DNA of 14,615 bases from CAZLXG01 sp964563585 (GTDB lineage Bacteria; Bacteroidota; Bacteroidia; Flavobacteriales; Flavobacteriaceae). The stretch spans positions 1 through 14,615 of the forward strand of contig CAZLXG010000057.1 of assembly GCA_964563585.1 (NCBI GenBank), read 5' to 3'. The position numbers and the translations under genes are program-made. This document shows positions 5,706 through 12,853 of this stretch, in pieces; the stretch's first letter is position 1; the number at the start of each line of letters is the position of its first letter. A model generated the notes under the pieces. That model did no database searches and was not told the DNA's origin. It saw nothing but the letters and a program-made list of their open reading frames with translations.

Positions 5706-6956
5706 ATGAACAAAACAATCACATTCATTATTCTACTTTTTGCTACAAGTATATTTTCGCAAGAACAAATCACGTTAAATGACTGTTACCAATTGTTAAC
5801 TACTAATTTTCCATTAGTTAAACAAAATGCTTTATTAGAATCACAAAACACATTAGAGAAAAATACGATTAAAGCAGCAAACTTACCAGAAATAAACATT
5901 TCTGCGCAAGCAACTTATCAATCTGATGTAATTGAAATTCCTATTCAAAATGCAGGAATTACGCCATTAAATAAGAATCAATACCGTACAACTATTTATG
6001 TTAATCAACTTATTTATGGTGGTGGAATTATTGATGCCTCTTTAAATGCAAAATCTGTCGATTTAAAAACCAAACAAAAACAAGTTGAAGTAAATATATA
6101 TCAACTAAAAAAACAAGTTAATCAATTGTACTTCTCTGTTTTATTAACGCAAGATAAAAAGGACTTATTAATTGAAAAAAAGACCCTTTTAAATTCAAAA
6201 TTAAAAGAAATAAAATCTGGAATTAAGAATGGAGTATTGCTACCTACTTCAGATAAAATAATAGAAGTAGAATTACTTAAAGTAAGTCAACATTTTTCTG
6301 AAATTGAATTAAATAAAGCATCATTAATTAAAACATTATCTTCATTAATTGGGAAAGACATTAACCGCAATTCAAGTTTTGAAAACACAATAATTATTAC
6401 TGAATTTAATACTGAAATTTCACGTCCAGAATTAGAGTTATTTCAACTTAAGAAAGAACAGATTGAAACATCAGAAAATTTAATTTCTAAAGAAAACTCA
6501 CCCAAACTTATTGGCTTTGCAAATGGTGGTTATGGTAATCCTGGTCTTAATATGTTAGACAATTCATTTCAATCCTTTTATACAGTTGGTATTAAACTTA
6601 ATTGGAAAATTTTAGATTGGAATGCAAACAAAATGAAACGAGAATCACTAATAATTAATAAAGACATTATTGATACTGAAGCAGAAATATTCAAGCTAAA
6701 TACCAATATTGAATTAGAACAACAACAGTCAGAAATACAAAAACTAGAAGGCTTTATTGCATCTGATTTAGATATTATTCAATTGAGAAAAGACGTATTA
6801 AAATCGTCTGCATCACAATTAAAAAATGGTGTTATCACATCGTCATCTTATATTACAGAATTAACAAATTTATATGAAGATGAAAATATGTTGAGCACAC
6901 ACAAAATTCAATTACAACTTGCAAAAGCAAACTATAACATTACAAAAGGAAAGTAA
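5706..6956 (+). CDS. TolC-family outer-membrane efflux channel
   Basis: A 416-residue protein. Residues 1-19 (ending IFSQ) form the signal peptide. The mature part starts with ITLNDCYQLLTTNFPLVKQN, the usual opening of outer-membrane efflux proteins, and shows two related halves, each with long amphipathic helices broken by strand segments such as YRTTIYVNQLIYGGG and FYTVGIKLNWKILDW. Such proteins trimerise into a channel through the outer membrane and periplasm. It starts 2 nt after tetR and ends 1 nt before the adaptor gene, so it is the dedicated exit duct of this exporter. The E. coli YbhGFSR operon does not carry its own TolC gene. Confidence 0.92.
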   Translation: MNKTITFIILLFATSIFSQEQITLNDCYQLLTTNFPLVKQNALLESQNTLEKNTIKAANLPEINISAQATYQSDVIEIPIQNAGITPLNKNQYRTTIYVNQLIYGGGIIDASLNAKSVDLKTKQKQVEVNIYQLKKQVNQLYFSVLLTQDKKDLLIEKKTLLNSKLKEIKSGIKNGVLLPTSDKIIEVELLKVSQHFSEIELNKASLIKTLSSLIGKDINRNSSFENTIIITEFNTEISRPELELFQLKKEQIETSENLISKENSPKLIGFANGGYGNPGLNMLDNSFQSFYTVGIKLNWKILDWNANKMKRESLIINKDIIDTEAEIFKLNTNIELEQQQSEIQKLEGFIASDLDIIQLRKDVLKSSASQLKNGVITSSSYITELTNLYEDENMLSTHKIQLQLAKANYNITKGK

Positions 6957-6957
6957 A

Positions 6958-7854
6958 ATGAAGTATTTAAATAATATTCTAATTATTATCATCATGACCT
7001 CTATGTTTTTTTCGTGCAACAAAGGGACTAACAGAGCAGATGGTTATGGGAATTTTGAAGCGACAGAAGTAACAGTTTCAGCAGAAAACAATGGAAAACT
7101 AATCCTATTTAACGCTAAAGAAGGCGAAACCTTAGCAAAAGGTCTTTTTGTTGGTCTTATTGATACGATTCCATTGAGTTTAAAGCGTGAACAATTAGTG
7201 AATTCTAAAACAGTAATTACATCAAAATCTAGAGGTGTTTTATCTCAAATTAATGTGTTAAATGCACAACTTAAAACAGCTAAAACCAATAAAAATAGAG
7301 CAGAAAATTTATTTAATGACAATGCAGGAACACAAAAACAGTTAGATGATGCAACTGGACACATTGATGTTATAAAACAACAAATTAGAAGTATAGAATC
7401 GCAAAATGCTCCTGTAGTTAATGAGTTAAAAAGTATTGATATTCAAATATTACAAATTGAAGATCAAATTCAAAAAAATAAAATTATAAACCCTGTAAAA
7501 GGCACTATTTTAGTACAATATGCTGAAGAGAGTGAAATTACTACTTTCGGGAAACCTCTTTATAAAATTGCCGATTTAAGCACGATGCAATTACGAGTAT
7601 ATGTTAGTGAAGCACAACTTTCAGGAATTAAAATCGGTCAAGATGTTACCGTTAAAATAGATGCTCAAAAAACAATGAAAAGCTATAATGGAACAATTAT
7701 TTGGATTGCTTCTGAAGCTGAATTCACACCAAAAATAATCCAAACAAAAGAAGAACGTGTTGCTTTAGTCTATGCTGTGAAAATTGATGTAATAAACGAT
7801 GGCAGCCTAAAAATTGGAATGCCTGCAGAAATGTGGATTTCTAGTGAAGAATAA
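6958..7854 (+). CDS. HlyD/YbhG-type periplasmic adaptor lipoprotein
   Basis: A 298-residue membrane-fusion protein. I chose the ATG at 6958, 1 nt after the TolC stop, because it gives a lipoprotein signal (MKYLNNIL...FFSC, lipid-anchored Cys20); an earlier in-frame ATG at 6919 would put 13 polar residues before it. A lipoyl/barrel-sandwich half follows (VSAENNGKLI, GETLAKG), then a helical hairpin rich in Q, K and N (about 65-165), the returning half (INPVKGTILVQYAEESE) and a beta-barrel domain (LRVYVSEAQLSGIKIGQDVTVKI), ending at IGMPAEMWI. It would link the inner-membrane ABC-2 complex to the TolC-type channel. Domain order and operon place match YbhG. Confidence 0.9.
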   Translation: MKYLNNILIIIIMTSMFFSCNKGTNRADGYGNFEATEVTVSAENNGKLILFNAKEGETLAKGLFVGLIDTIPLSLKREQLVNSKTVITSKSRGVLSQINVLNAQLKTAKTNKNRAENLFNDNAGTQKQLDDATGHIDVIKQQIRSIESQNAPVVNELKSIDIQILQIEDQIQKNKIINPVKGTILVQYAEESEITTFGKPLYKIADLSTMQLRVYVSEAQLSGIKIGQDVTVKIDAQKTMKSYNGTIIWIASEAEFTPKIIQTKEERVALVYAVKIDVINDGSLKIGMPAEMWISSEE

Positions 7855-7897
7855 TCCTTTACAAATTCTAAATAAAGTAGTAATTAAAACTAAAACA

Positions 7898-8326
7898 ATG
7901 AGCAAAAAAACAATTCTATTTCTAAGTGTAATCACGCTATTTATTAGCTGTAATTCAAACAAAAAGGAAGCAATAGACATAAGAACTATAAAAATTGAAG
8001 GTGTTAGTTTAGATAACACCAATTTGTGGGAAGCAAATATAGAAACTACAGAAGGCATAAAAAAAATGCAGAACATAATGCTCACCTTTTCTGAAAATGA
8101 AGATGTAACAGCTTATGCATCTCTGAAAGACGAATTAGAAGCAGAATTCACAAATATTTTTCAAAAGTGTACTATGAAAGGGGAAGCACATAACCAATTA
8201 CACAATTATTTGAAACCTATGATTGACATTTTTGAAGGGTTAGCATCTTCAGATTTAAAAAGATGCAAATCTAATTTTAATACCATGGAAAATCATTTAG
8301 CAGGTTATGCTAATTATTTTAAATAA
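7898..8326 (+). CDS. Small lipoprotein of unknown function in efflux operon
   Basis: A 142-residue lipoprotein. The frame is open from an ATG at 7814 inside the adaptor gene, but the ATG at 7898 gives a proper lipoprotein signal (MSKKTILFLSVITLFISC, anchor Cys18), 43 nt after the adaptor stop. The mature part looks helical. It holds a Cys/Met/His cluster, C91-x-M93-x4-H98-x3-H102 (CTMKGEAHNQLH), plus C123, M130 and H133. Such spacing could bind a soft metal such as copper or zinc, or the cysteines could be redox-active; this is inference. I do not assign a named family. The gene lies between adaptor and ATPase genes, and no equivalent is present in the E. coli ybhGFSR order, so it may be an accessory of this exporter. 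Confidence 0.8.
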   Translation: MSKKTILFLSVITLFISCNSNKKEAIDIRTIKIEGVSLDNTNLWEANIETTEGIKKMQNIMLTFSENEDVTAYASLKDELEAEFTNIFQKCTMKGEAHNQLHNYLKPMIDIFEGLASSDLKRCKSNFNTMENHLAGYANYFK

Positions 8327-8342
8327 GAAGAAACAATAAAAA

Positions 8343-9245
8343 GTGAGTATCTCAATACAACATATAAGTAAAAATTTTAAAGATATAGTAGCCTTAAAAG
8401 ATGTTTCTTTTAAAGTTAAAAAGGGCGAATTATTTGGTCTTATAGGTCCAGATGGCGCAGGAAAAACAACACTTTTTAGAATCCTAACAACACTTTTAAT
8501 TGCTAATGAAGGACAAGCTACAATTGCCGGTTTTGATGCAGTTAAAGACTACAAGAAAATAAGGAATAGTGTTGGTTATATGCCAGGAAAATTTTCGCTA
8601 TATCAAGACTTAACAGTCGAAGAGAATTTAGAATTTTTTGCTACAATTTTTGGAACTACCATTGAAGAAAACTACGGATTAATTGAAGATATTTATATAC
8701 AAATAGAACCTTTTAAAAAACGTAGAGCAGGAAAGTTATCTGGCGGAATGAAACAAAAACTAGCCTTGTGTTGTGCTTTAATTCACAAACCAAAAGTCTT
8801 GTTTTTAGATGAGCCTACTACTGGTGTTGATCCCGTTTCTAGAAAAGAATTTTGGGAGATGCTAAAACGATTACAGCAAAAAGGAATTACCATTTTAGTA
8901 TCGACACCATATATGGACGAAGCAGCTTTATGTGATCGCATTGCACTTATTCAAGACGGTGAAATATTAGAGATTGATTCTCCTGAAAATATTGTAAAAC
9001 ATTTTTCGAAAAAATTGTATAACGTGAGTGCCAATAAAATGTATGAACTTATAGAAAGCTTAAAGAATTATGAGCATCAACATAGTGTTTATCCATTTGG
9101 TGAATTTGTGCATTATACAGATAAAAGAAAAGATTTTAACCCAAAAAAATTACAGCAATATTTAGAAACTAACAATCTCAATAATATCACAATAGAAATA
9201 ACAGAACCAACCATAGAAGACACTTTTATGGAGTTGGCTAGATAA
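8343..9245 (+). CDS. ABC-2 exporter ATPase, first (degenerate) half of YbhF type
   Basis: A 300-residue ATP-binding subunit starting with GTG, 16 nt after the lipoprotein gene; no better ATG exists. Walker A is GPDGAGKTT (35-43), signature LSGGM (132-136), and Walker B with catalytic Glu LFLDE (153-157). Two switch residues are missing: the Q-loop position is Gly82 (YMPGKFSLY) and the H-loop position is Pro189 (VSTPYMDEA). About 80 residues beyond the core form a C-terminal extension. It corresponds to one half of the double-ATPase YbhF of E. coli. It should pair with the ATPase encoded next and power the two permeases. Lack of both Q and H suggests it binds ATP but hydrolyses it poorly. Confidence 0.92.
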   Translation: MSISIQHISKNFKDIVALKDVSFKVKKGELFGLIGPDGAGKTTLFRILTTLLIANEGQATIAGFDAVKDYKKIRNSVGYMPGKFSLYQDLTVEENLEFFATIFGTTIEENYGLIEDIYIQIEPFKKRRAGKLSGGMKQKLALCCALIHKPKVLFLDEPTTGVDPVSRKEFWEMLKRLQQKGITILVSTPYMDEAALCDRIALIQDGEILEIDSPENIVKHFSKKLYNVSANKMYELIESLKNYEHQHSVYPFGEFVHYTDKRKDFNPKKLQQYLETNNLNNITIEITEPTIEDTFMELAR

Positions 9246-9260
9246 AACTTGTTACCTAAA

Positions 9261-9989
9261 ATGAAAGAAACAAACGTCATAGAAGTTGAAGCTTTAACCA
9301 AAAAATTTGGTGATTTCACAGCTGTAAACAGTATTACATTTGACGTAAAGCAAGGTGAAATTTTTGGTTTTCTAGGAGCAAATGGCGCAGGAAAAACTAC
9401 AGCTATGAAAATGCTTATTGGCATCTCCTCTCCTACTTCTGGAAATGCGAAAGTTGCTGGTTTTGATGTGTACAAAGAATCAGAAGATATTAAAAAAAAT
9501 ATTGGCTATATGAGTCAGAAATTTGCTTTGTATGACGATTTAACGGTTAAAGAAAATATTACATTTTATGGAGGGATTTATGGTTTATCCAGAACAGTAA
9601 TTAAAGAAAAACGATCTCAATTAATTGACGAATTGAGTTTGCATGAAGTTACAAATGAACTCGTAAGTTCCTTACCATTAGGTTGGAAACAAAAATTAGC
9701 GTTTTCGGTTGCATTATTACACGATCCTAAAATTATTTTTTTAGATGAACCAACAGGTGGTGTTGATCCAATTACAAGACGACAGTTTTGGGAAATGATT
9801 TATAAAACAGCAAACACAGGCACAACCGTTTTTGTAACCACACATTATATGGACGAAGCCGAATATTGCGATCGTGTTTCCATAATGGTGAACGGAAAAA
9901 TTGAAGCTTTAAACACACCAAAAAAGCTCAAAGAACAATTTAAGGTTGATAGTATGAACGATGTGTTTTTAAAACTAGCAAGAGGGTGA
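9261..9989 (+). CDS. ABC-2 exporter ATPase, second (catalytic) half of YbhF type
   Basis: A 242-residue ATP-binding subunit. I chose the ATG at 9261; a TTG at 9249 would add four residues. Walker A is GANGAGKTT (39-47), the Q-loop Gln86 is intact (YMSQKFALY), Walker B is IFLDE (159-163), and the H-loop His195 is intact (VTTHYMDEA). The signature is altered to LPLGW (138-142) in place of LSGGQ. It lacks the long C-terminal extension of its partner. Its stop codon overlaps the GTG start of the first permease by 4 nt (GTGA), implying translational coupling. It is predicted to supply the hydrolysing Walker/switch residues of the heterodimer. Confidence 0.92.
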   Translation: MKETNVIEVEALTKKFGDFTAVNSITFDVKQGEIFGFLGANGAGKTTAMKMLIGISSPTSGNAKVAGFDVYKESEDIKKNIGYMSQKFALYDDLTVKENITFYGGIYGLSRTVIKEKRSQLIDELSLHEVTNELVSSLPLGWKQKLAFSVALLHDPKIIFLDEPTGGVDPITRRQFWEMIYKTANTGTTVFVTTHYMDEAEYCDRVSIMVNGKIEALNTPKKLKEQFKVDSMNDVFLKLARG

Positions 9990-11092
9990 AGCGATTTATA
10001 GGTTTTATAAAAAAGGAATTTTATCACATATTAAGAGATAGACGCTCGTTGTTTATTCTCTTCGGAATGCCTATTGCTCAAATTATGTTATTTGGTTTTG
10101 CTATTACCAACGAAATTAACAATGTTGATATTGCCATTTTAGATCATTCAAAAGATGCAACAACACAAGAAATTATCAATAAAATTTCAGCTTCAAAATA
10201 TTTTAGTATTCAGCAATTTATTGAACGTGAATCAGATATAGAAACCGTTTTTAAAAAAGGAACAGTAAAGGCTGTTTTAAATTTTGAGAAGGACTTTAGC
10301 AAAAAACTCATTAAAGAAAACACGGCAACTATTCAAATTATTACAGATGCTACAGATCCAAACACAGCAAATACTATAACTAACTTTGTAAATTCTATTC
10401 TACAAAAATACCAACAAGAATTAAACAAAAACATTACCATTGTGTATCAAATTATGCCACAAACACGCATGGTTTATAATCCAGAATTAAAAAGTGTTTT
10501 TATGTTTGTTCCAGGCGTAATGACTATTATTTTGATGCTTGTTTCAGCAATGATGACCTCTATTTCTATAACTAGAGAAAAGGAATTAGGTACTATGGAA
10601 ATACTTTTAGTTTCTCCATTAAAACCATTTCAAGTAATTATTGGTAAGGTAGTTCCTTATATATTTTTATCAGTAATTAACGCAATCGTCATTATTGTAT
10701 TAAGCATTTTCGTTTTTAAAATGCCCGTTCAAGGAAGTCTACTTTTATTAGGATTAGAAAGTGTATTGTTTATTATTAATGCTTTGTCTTTAGGTATATT
10801 AATTTCAACGATATCCAAAACACAGCAATCTGCTATGATGATTTCATTAATGGGATTAATGCTTCCTGTAATTATATTATCTGGTTTTATTTTCCCAATC
10901 TCAAGTATGCCTTTGCCATTGCAAATAATTAGTAACATTATTCCTGCAAAATGGTTTATTATCATTTTAAAAAGCATCATGCTTAAAGGCGTTGGTATCA
11001 CATTTATTTGGAAAGAAACTTTAATTTTAATAGGAATGACGCTATTTTTTATAGGGTTAAGTGTGAAAAAATATAAAATTAGATTGGAATAA
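9986..11092 (+). CDS. ABC-2 family permease (YbhS-like)
   Basis: A 368-residue inner-membrane subunit. Start GTG at 9986 overlaps the preceding stop by 4 nt and gives the usual opening KRFIGFIKKEFYHILRDRRSL. One membrane helix (about 21-40, LFILFGMPIAQIMLFGFAI) is followed by a large extracytoplasmic domain of about 125 residues (41-165), then a group of about five helices to the C-terminus. The cytoplasmic loop carries the conserved ITREKELGTMEILLVSPLKP. This one-plus-five arrangement with a large periplasmic domain is typical of YbhS/YbhR-type exporters. It would form a heterodimeric channel with the next gene product, energised by the two ATPases. Substrate unknown; YbhFSR relatives have been linked to drug and cation export. 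Confidence 0.9.
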   Translation: MKRFIGFIKKEFYHILRDRRSLFILFGMPIAQIMLFGFAITNEINNVDIAILDHSKDATTQEIINKISASKYFSIQQFIERESDIETVFKKGTVKAVLNFEKDFSKKLIKENTATIQIITDATDPNTANTITNFVNSILQKYQQELNKNITIVYQIMPQTRMVYNPELKSVFMFVPGVMTIILMLVSAMMTSISITREKELGTMEILLVSPLKPFQVIIGKVVPYIFLSVINAIVIIVLSIFVFKMPVQGSLLLLGLESVLFIINALSLGILISTISKTQQSAMMISLMGLMLPVIILSGFIFPISSMPLPLQIISNIIPAKWFIIILKSIMLKGVGITFIWKETLILIGMTLFFIGLSVKKYKIRLE

Positions 11093-11093
11093 A

Positions 11094-12215
11094 ATGAAAA
11101 CCATTGGTTACATCATACAGAAGGAATTCAAACAAATCTTTAGAAATAAAGGAATGCTTCCTATTATTTTTATTTTACCATTACTGCAATTGATAATCCT
11201 ATCAAACGCAGCAACTTTCGAAATTAAAAATATTAAATTCTCATATATTGATAACGATTATTCTTCAATGTCAAGAGCATTAATTAAAAAATTTGATGCG
11301 TCTACGTATTTTAATGTTATTTCTGATTTTCCTTCGGAAACAATAGCTAATTACGCCATGTTAAAAGGTAACGTGGATGTTATTTTAAACATTCCTCAGC
11401 ATTTTGAAAAAGACTTACAAAAAGAAAAATATGCCAATTTAGCTATTACAATTAATGCTATTGATGGTGCAGCTGCTGGTGTCGAAAATGTGTATATCAA
11501 TCAAATTATTCAGCAGTTTAATAAAAATGTTCGTATTGAATTAATGCAACCTCAAGAGGCAAAATTCAAACTACAAAGTATAACAAGTATTCCTTCGTTT
11601 TGGTATAATAAAACATTGAATTATAAAACGTATATGGTTCCTGGCATTTTAGTATTATTGGTAACTATGATTACACTTTTCCTTTCTGGAATGAATATAG
11701 TACGAGAAAAGGAAATTGGTACTTTAGAACAAATAAACGTAACTCCAATTAAAAAACACCAATTTATTATTGGCAAACTATTTCCATTTTGGGTAATTGG
11801 CATTGCGATTTTAACCATTGGTCTTATTATAGCAAAACTCGTATTCAACGTGCCAATGCTAGGTAATGTTGCTGTAATGTATATATATACGTCTATTTAT
11901 ATATTGGTTATTTTAGGAATGGGATTTCTTATTTCAAACTTTACCGATACGCAGCAACAAGCCATGTTTATTGCGTGGTTTTTTGTAGTGATATTTATTT
12001 TAATGAGTGGTCTTTTTACACCAATTGAAAGTATGCCAAAATGGGCACAAACACTTACAGAGTTTAATCCTATAAAATACTTTGTAGAAGTTATGCGCAT
12101 GGTAATGCTCAAAGGTTCTTCACTTACAGATATTTTACCACAACTTCAAAAAACACTGCTTTATGCTATTGTTATGAATGGTTTGGCAGTTTGGAGTTAC
12201 AAAAAAACGAATTGA
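11094..12215 (+). CDS. ABC-2 family permease (YbhR-like)
   Basis: A 373-residue inner-membrane subunit, the last gene of the operon, beginning 1 nt after the previous stop. Topology mirrors the first permease: an N-terminal helix (about 21-39, MLPIIFILPLLQLIILSNA), an extracytoplasmic domain to about residue 180, then TYMVPGILVLLVTMITLFLSG and further helices. The conserved loop reads IVREKEIGTLEQINVTPI. The last hydrophobic block is IESMPKWAQTLTEFNPIKYF followed by a final helix. The sequence clearly differs from the first permease, which supports a heterodimer. A hairpin with a T-run follows 30 nt after the stop. Confidence 0.9.
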   Translation: MKTIGYIIQKEFKQIFRNKGMLPIIFILPLLQLIILSNAATFEIKNIKFSYIDNDYSSMSRALIKKFDASTYFNVISDFPSETIANYAMLKGNVDVILNIPQHFEKDLQKEKYANLAITINAIDGAAAGVENVYINQIIQQFNKNVRIELMQPQEAKFKLQSITSIPSFWYNKTLNYKTYMVPGILVLLVTMITLFLSGMNIVREKEIGTLEQINVTPIKKHQFIIGKLFPFWVIGIAILTIGLIIAKLVFNVPMLGNVAVMYIYTSIYILVILGMGFLISNFTDTQQQAMFIAWFFVVIFILMSGLFTPIESMPKWAQTLTEFNPIKYFVEVMRMVMLKGSSLTDILPQLQKTLLYAIVMNGLAVWSYKKTN

Positions 12216-12223
12216 TTTTATAA

Positions 12224-12267
12224 ATTCCCATTCCGCATACATTTCTCTTCTGTCCTATCGTCGCTTC
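12224..12267 (+). repeat. Dispersed intergenic repeat, copy 2
   Basis: A 44-bp segment matching 4806-4849 at 36 of 44 positions, same orientation, no gaps. It starts 8 nt after the stop of the last permease gene. Here part of it forms the left side of a terminator-like hairpin, which copy 1 does not reproduce well. Confidence 0.6.
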
Positions 12268-12294
12268 AGGTGAAGAGTATTCCATTGTGTTTTT
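12245..12294 (+). terminator. Probable terminator of the efflux operon
   Basis: CTCTTC (12245-12250) pairs with GAAGAG (12272-12277); the pairing can extend by TG/CA inside a bulge. Five T occur at 12290-12294, 12 nt past the stem. Position at the operon end supports termination; the distance of the T-run and the large loop make it weak. Confidence 0.35.
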
Positions 12295-12311
12295 AAAGTA
12301 ACATATTCCTT

Positions 12312-12761
12312 TTAAGCATTTTCTAATGTACGCTTCGATTTTCTATAGGTATAATTAGGATATATGGTACGTTTGGCAAAACGATTAAGCTTATTGCTAT
12401 TAATCATTTTAATATATACTTGTTTTGTGACACCAAAATACTCATAAGTTGTTCCGTCTAGAAAAGTAACCTCTAGCAATAACCCTTTATGAACATAATC
12501 TGCAATACCAGAATTAGTAATGGTTTCTGTATAATCGCCTAAGTTAGACGCTATTGTTTCTGGTGCAATACTCACAAGAAAATGGTAACCATCAATAATC
12601 TTTCGGCTATTTATCTCTGCTTCTTCCTGCAAAGCGTCTCCGTTTTGAAATTTGTCTGGATGCCATTCTTTAACTAAATTACGGTAACTCCTTTTTAAAG
12701 TCTTTAATTCGACTTCATTTTTCACTCCAAAGAGCTTCTTGTATTCATTTATGCGCTTCAT
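12312..12761 (-). CDS. J-domain protein with C-terminal KTSC domain
   Basis: A 149-residue cytoplasmic protein. The N-terminus is a short J-domain (about 5-65): KRSYRNLVKEWHPDKF with the HPD triad at 34-36, followed by the helix EEAEINSRKIIDGYHFL. HPD is essential for stimulating DnaK ATPase in this family. The C-terminal part (about 85-145), TFLDGTTYEYFGVTKQVY to RTIYPNYTYRK, matches the KTSC domain, a small domain of unclear function sometimes linked to nucleic-acid or stress proteins. There is no Gly/Phe region, zinc centre or substrate domain of classical DnaJ, so this is a specialised co-chaperone. It is 92 nt downstream of a DEAD-box helicase gene on the same strand, separated by a palindrome and a -7-like element. 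Confidence 0.85.
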   Translation of the reverse strand: MKRINEYKKLFGVKNEVELKTLKRSYRNLVKEWHPDKFQNGDALQEEAEINSRKIIDGYHFLVSIAPETIASNLGDYTETITNSGIADYVHKGLLLEVTFLDGTTYEYFGVTKQVYIKMINSNKLNRFAKRTIYPNYTYRKSKRTLENA

Positions 12762-12783
12762 AACAAATTTTTATTTGAAGGCG

Positions 12784-12791
12784 CAAAAATA
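12784..12791 (-). promoter_or_regulatory. Putative promoter -7 element of J-domain gene
   Basis: Minus-strand TATTTTTG matches TAnnTTTG exactly, 22 nt before the start codon at 12761. A good -33 TTTG at normal spacing is absent; a TTTG occurs 11 nt upstream, too close for the consensus. Confidence 0.35.
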
Positions 12792-12809
12792 CGTGTTAAT
12801 ATCAAATGA

Positions 12810-12828
12810 ATTACATATTATATGTAAT
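12810..12828. promoter_or_regulatory. Perfect 19-nt palindrome between helicase and J-domain genes
   Basis: ATTACATAT and ATATGTAAT are exact inverted arms around one T. The site lies 25 nt after the helicase stop and 18 nt upstream of the -7 element of the J-domain gene. It could be an operator overlapping the -33 region or an mRNA 3' hairpin. A one-base loop and no G/C pair beyond one per arm argue against a strong RNA hairpin. Confidence 0.35.
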
Positions 12829-12853
12829 AATATATATGCCAGTAAAATATTGA

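Noticed and set aside
6919..6957. Earlier in-frame ATG for the adaptor gene, overlapping the TolC gene
   Set aside because: It would place 13 polar residues ahead of an otherwise ideal lipoprotein signal; the ATG at 6958 fits the 1-nt operon spacing.
7814..7897. Longer N-terminus for the small lipoprotein starting inside the adaptor gene
   Set aside because: The extra 28 residues are not signal-like, and the ATG at 7898 begins a classic lipoprotein signal.
9249..9260. TTG start for the second ATPase
   Set aside because: It adds only MLPK before a normal ATG at 9261; ATG is preferred.
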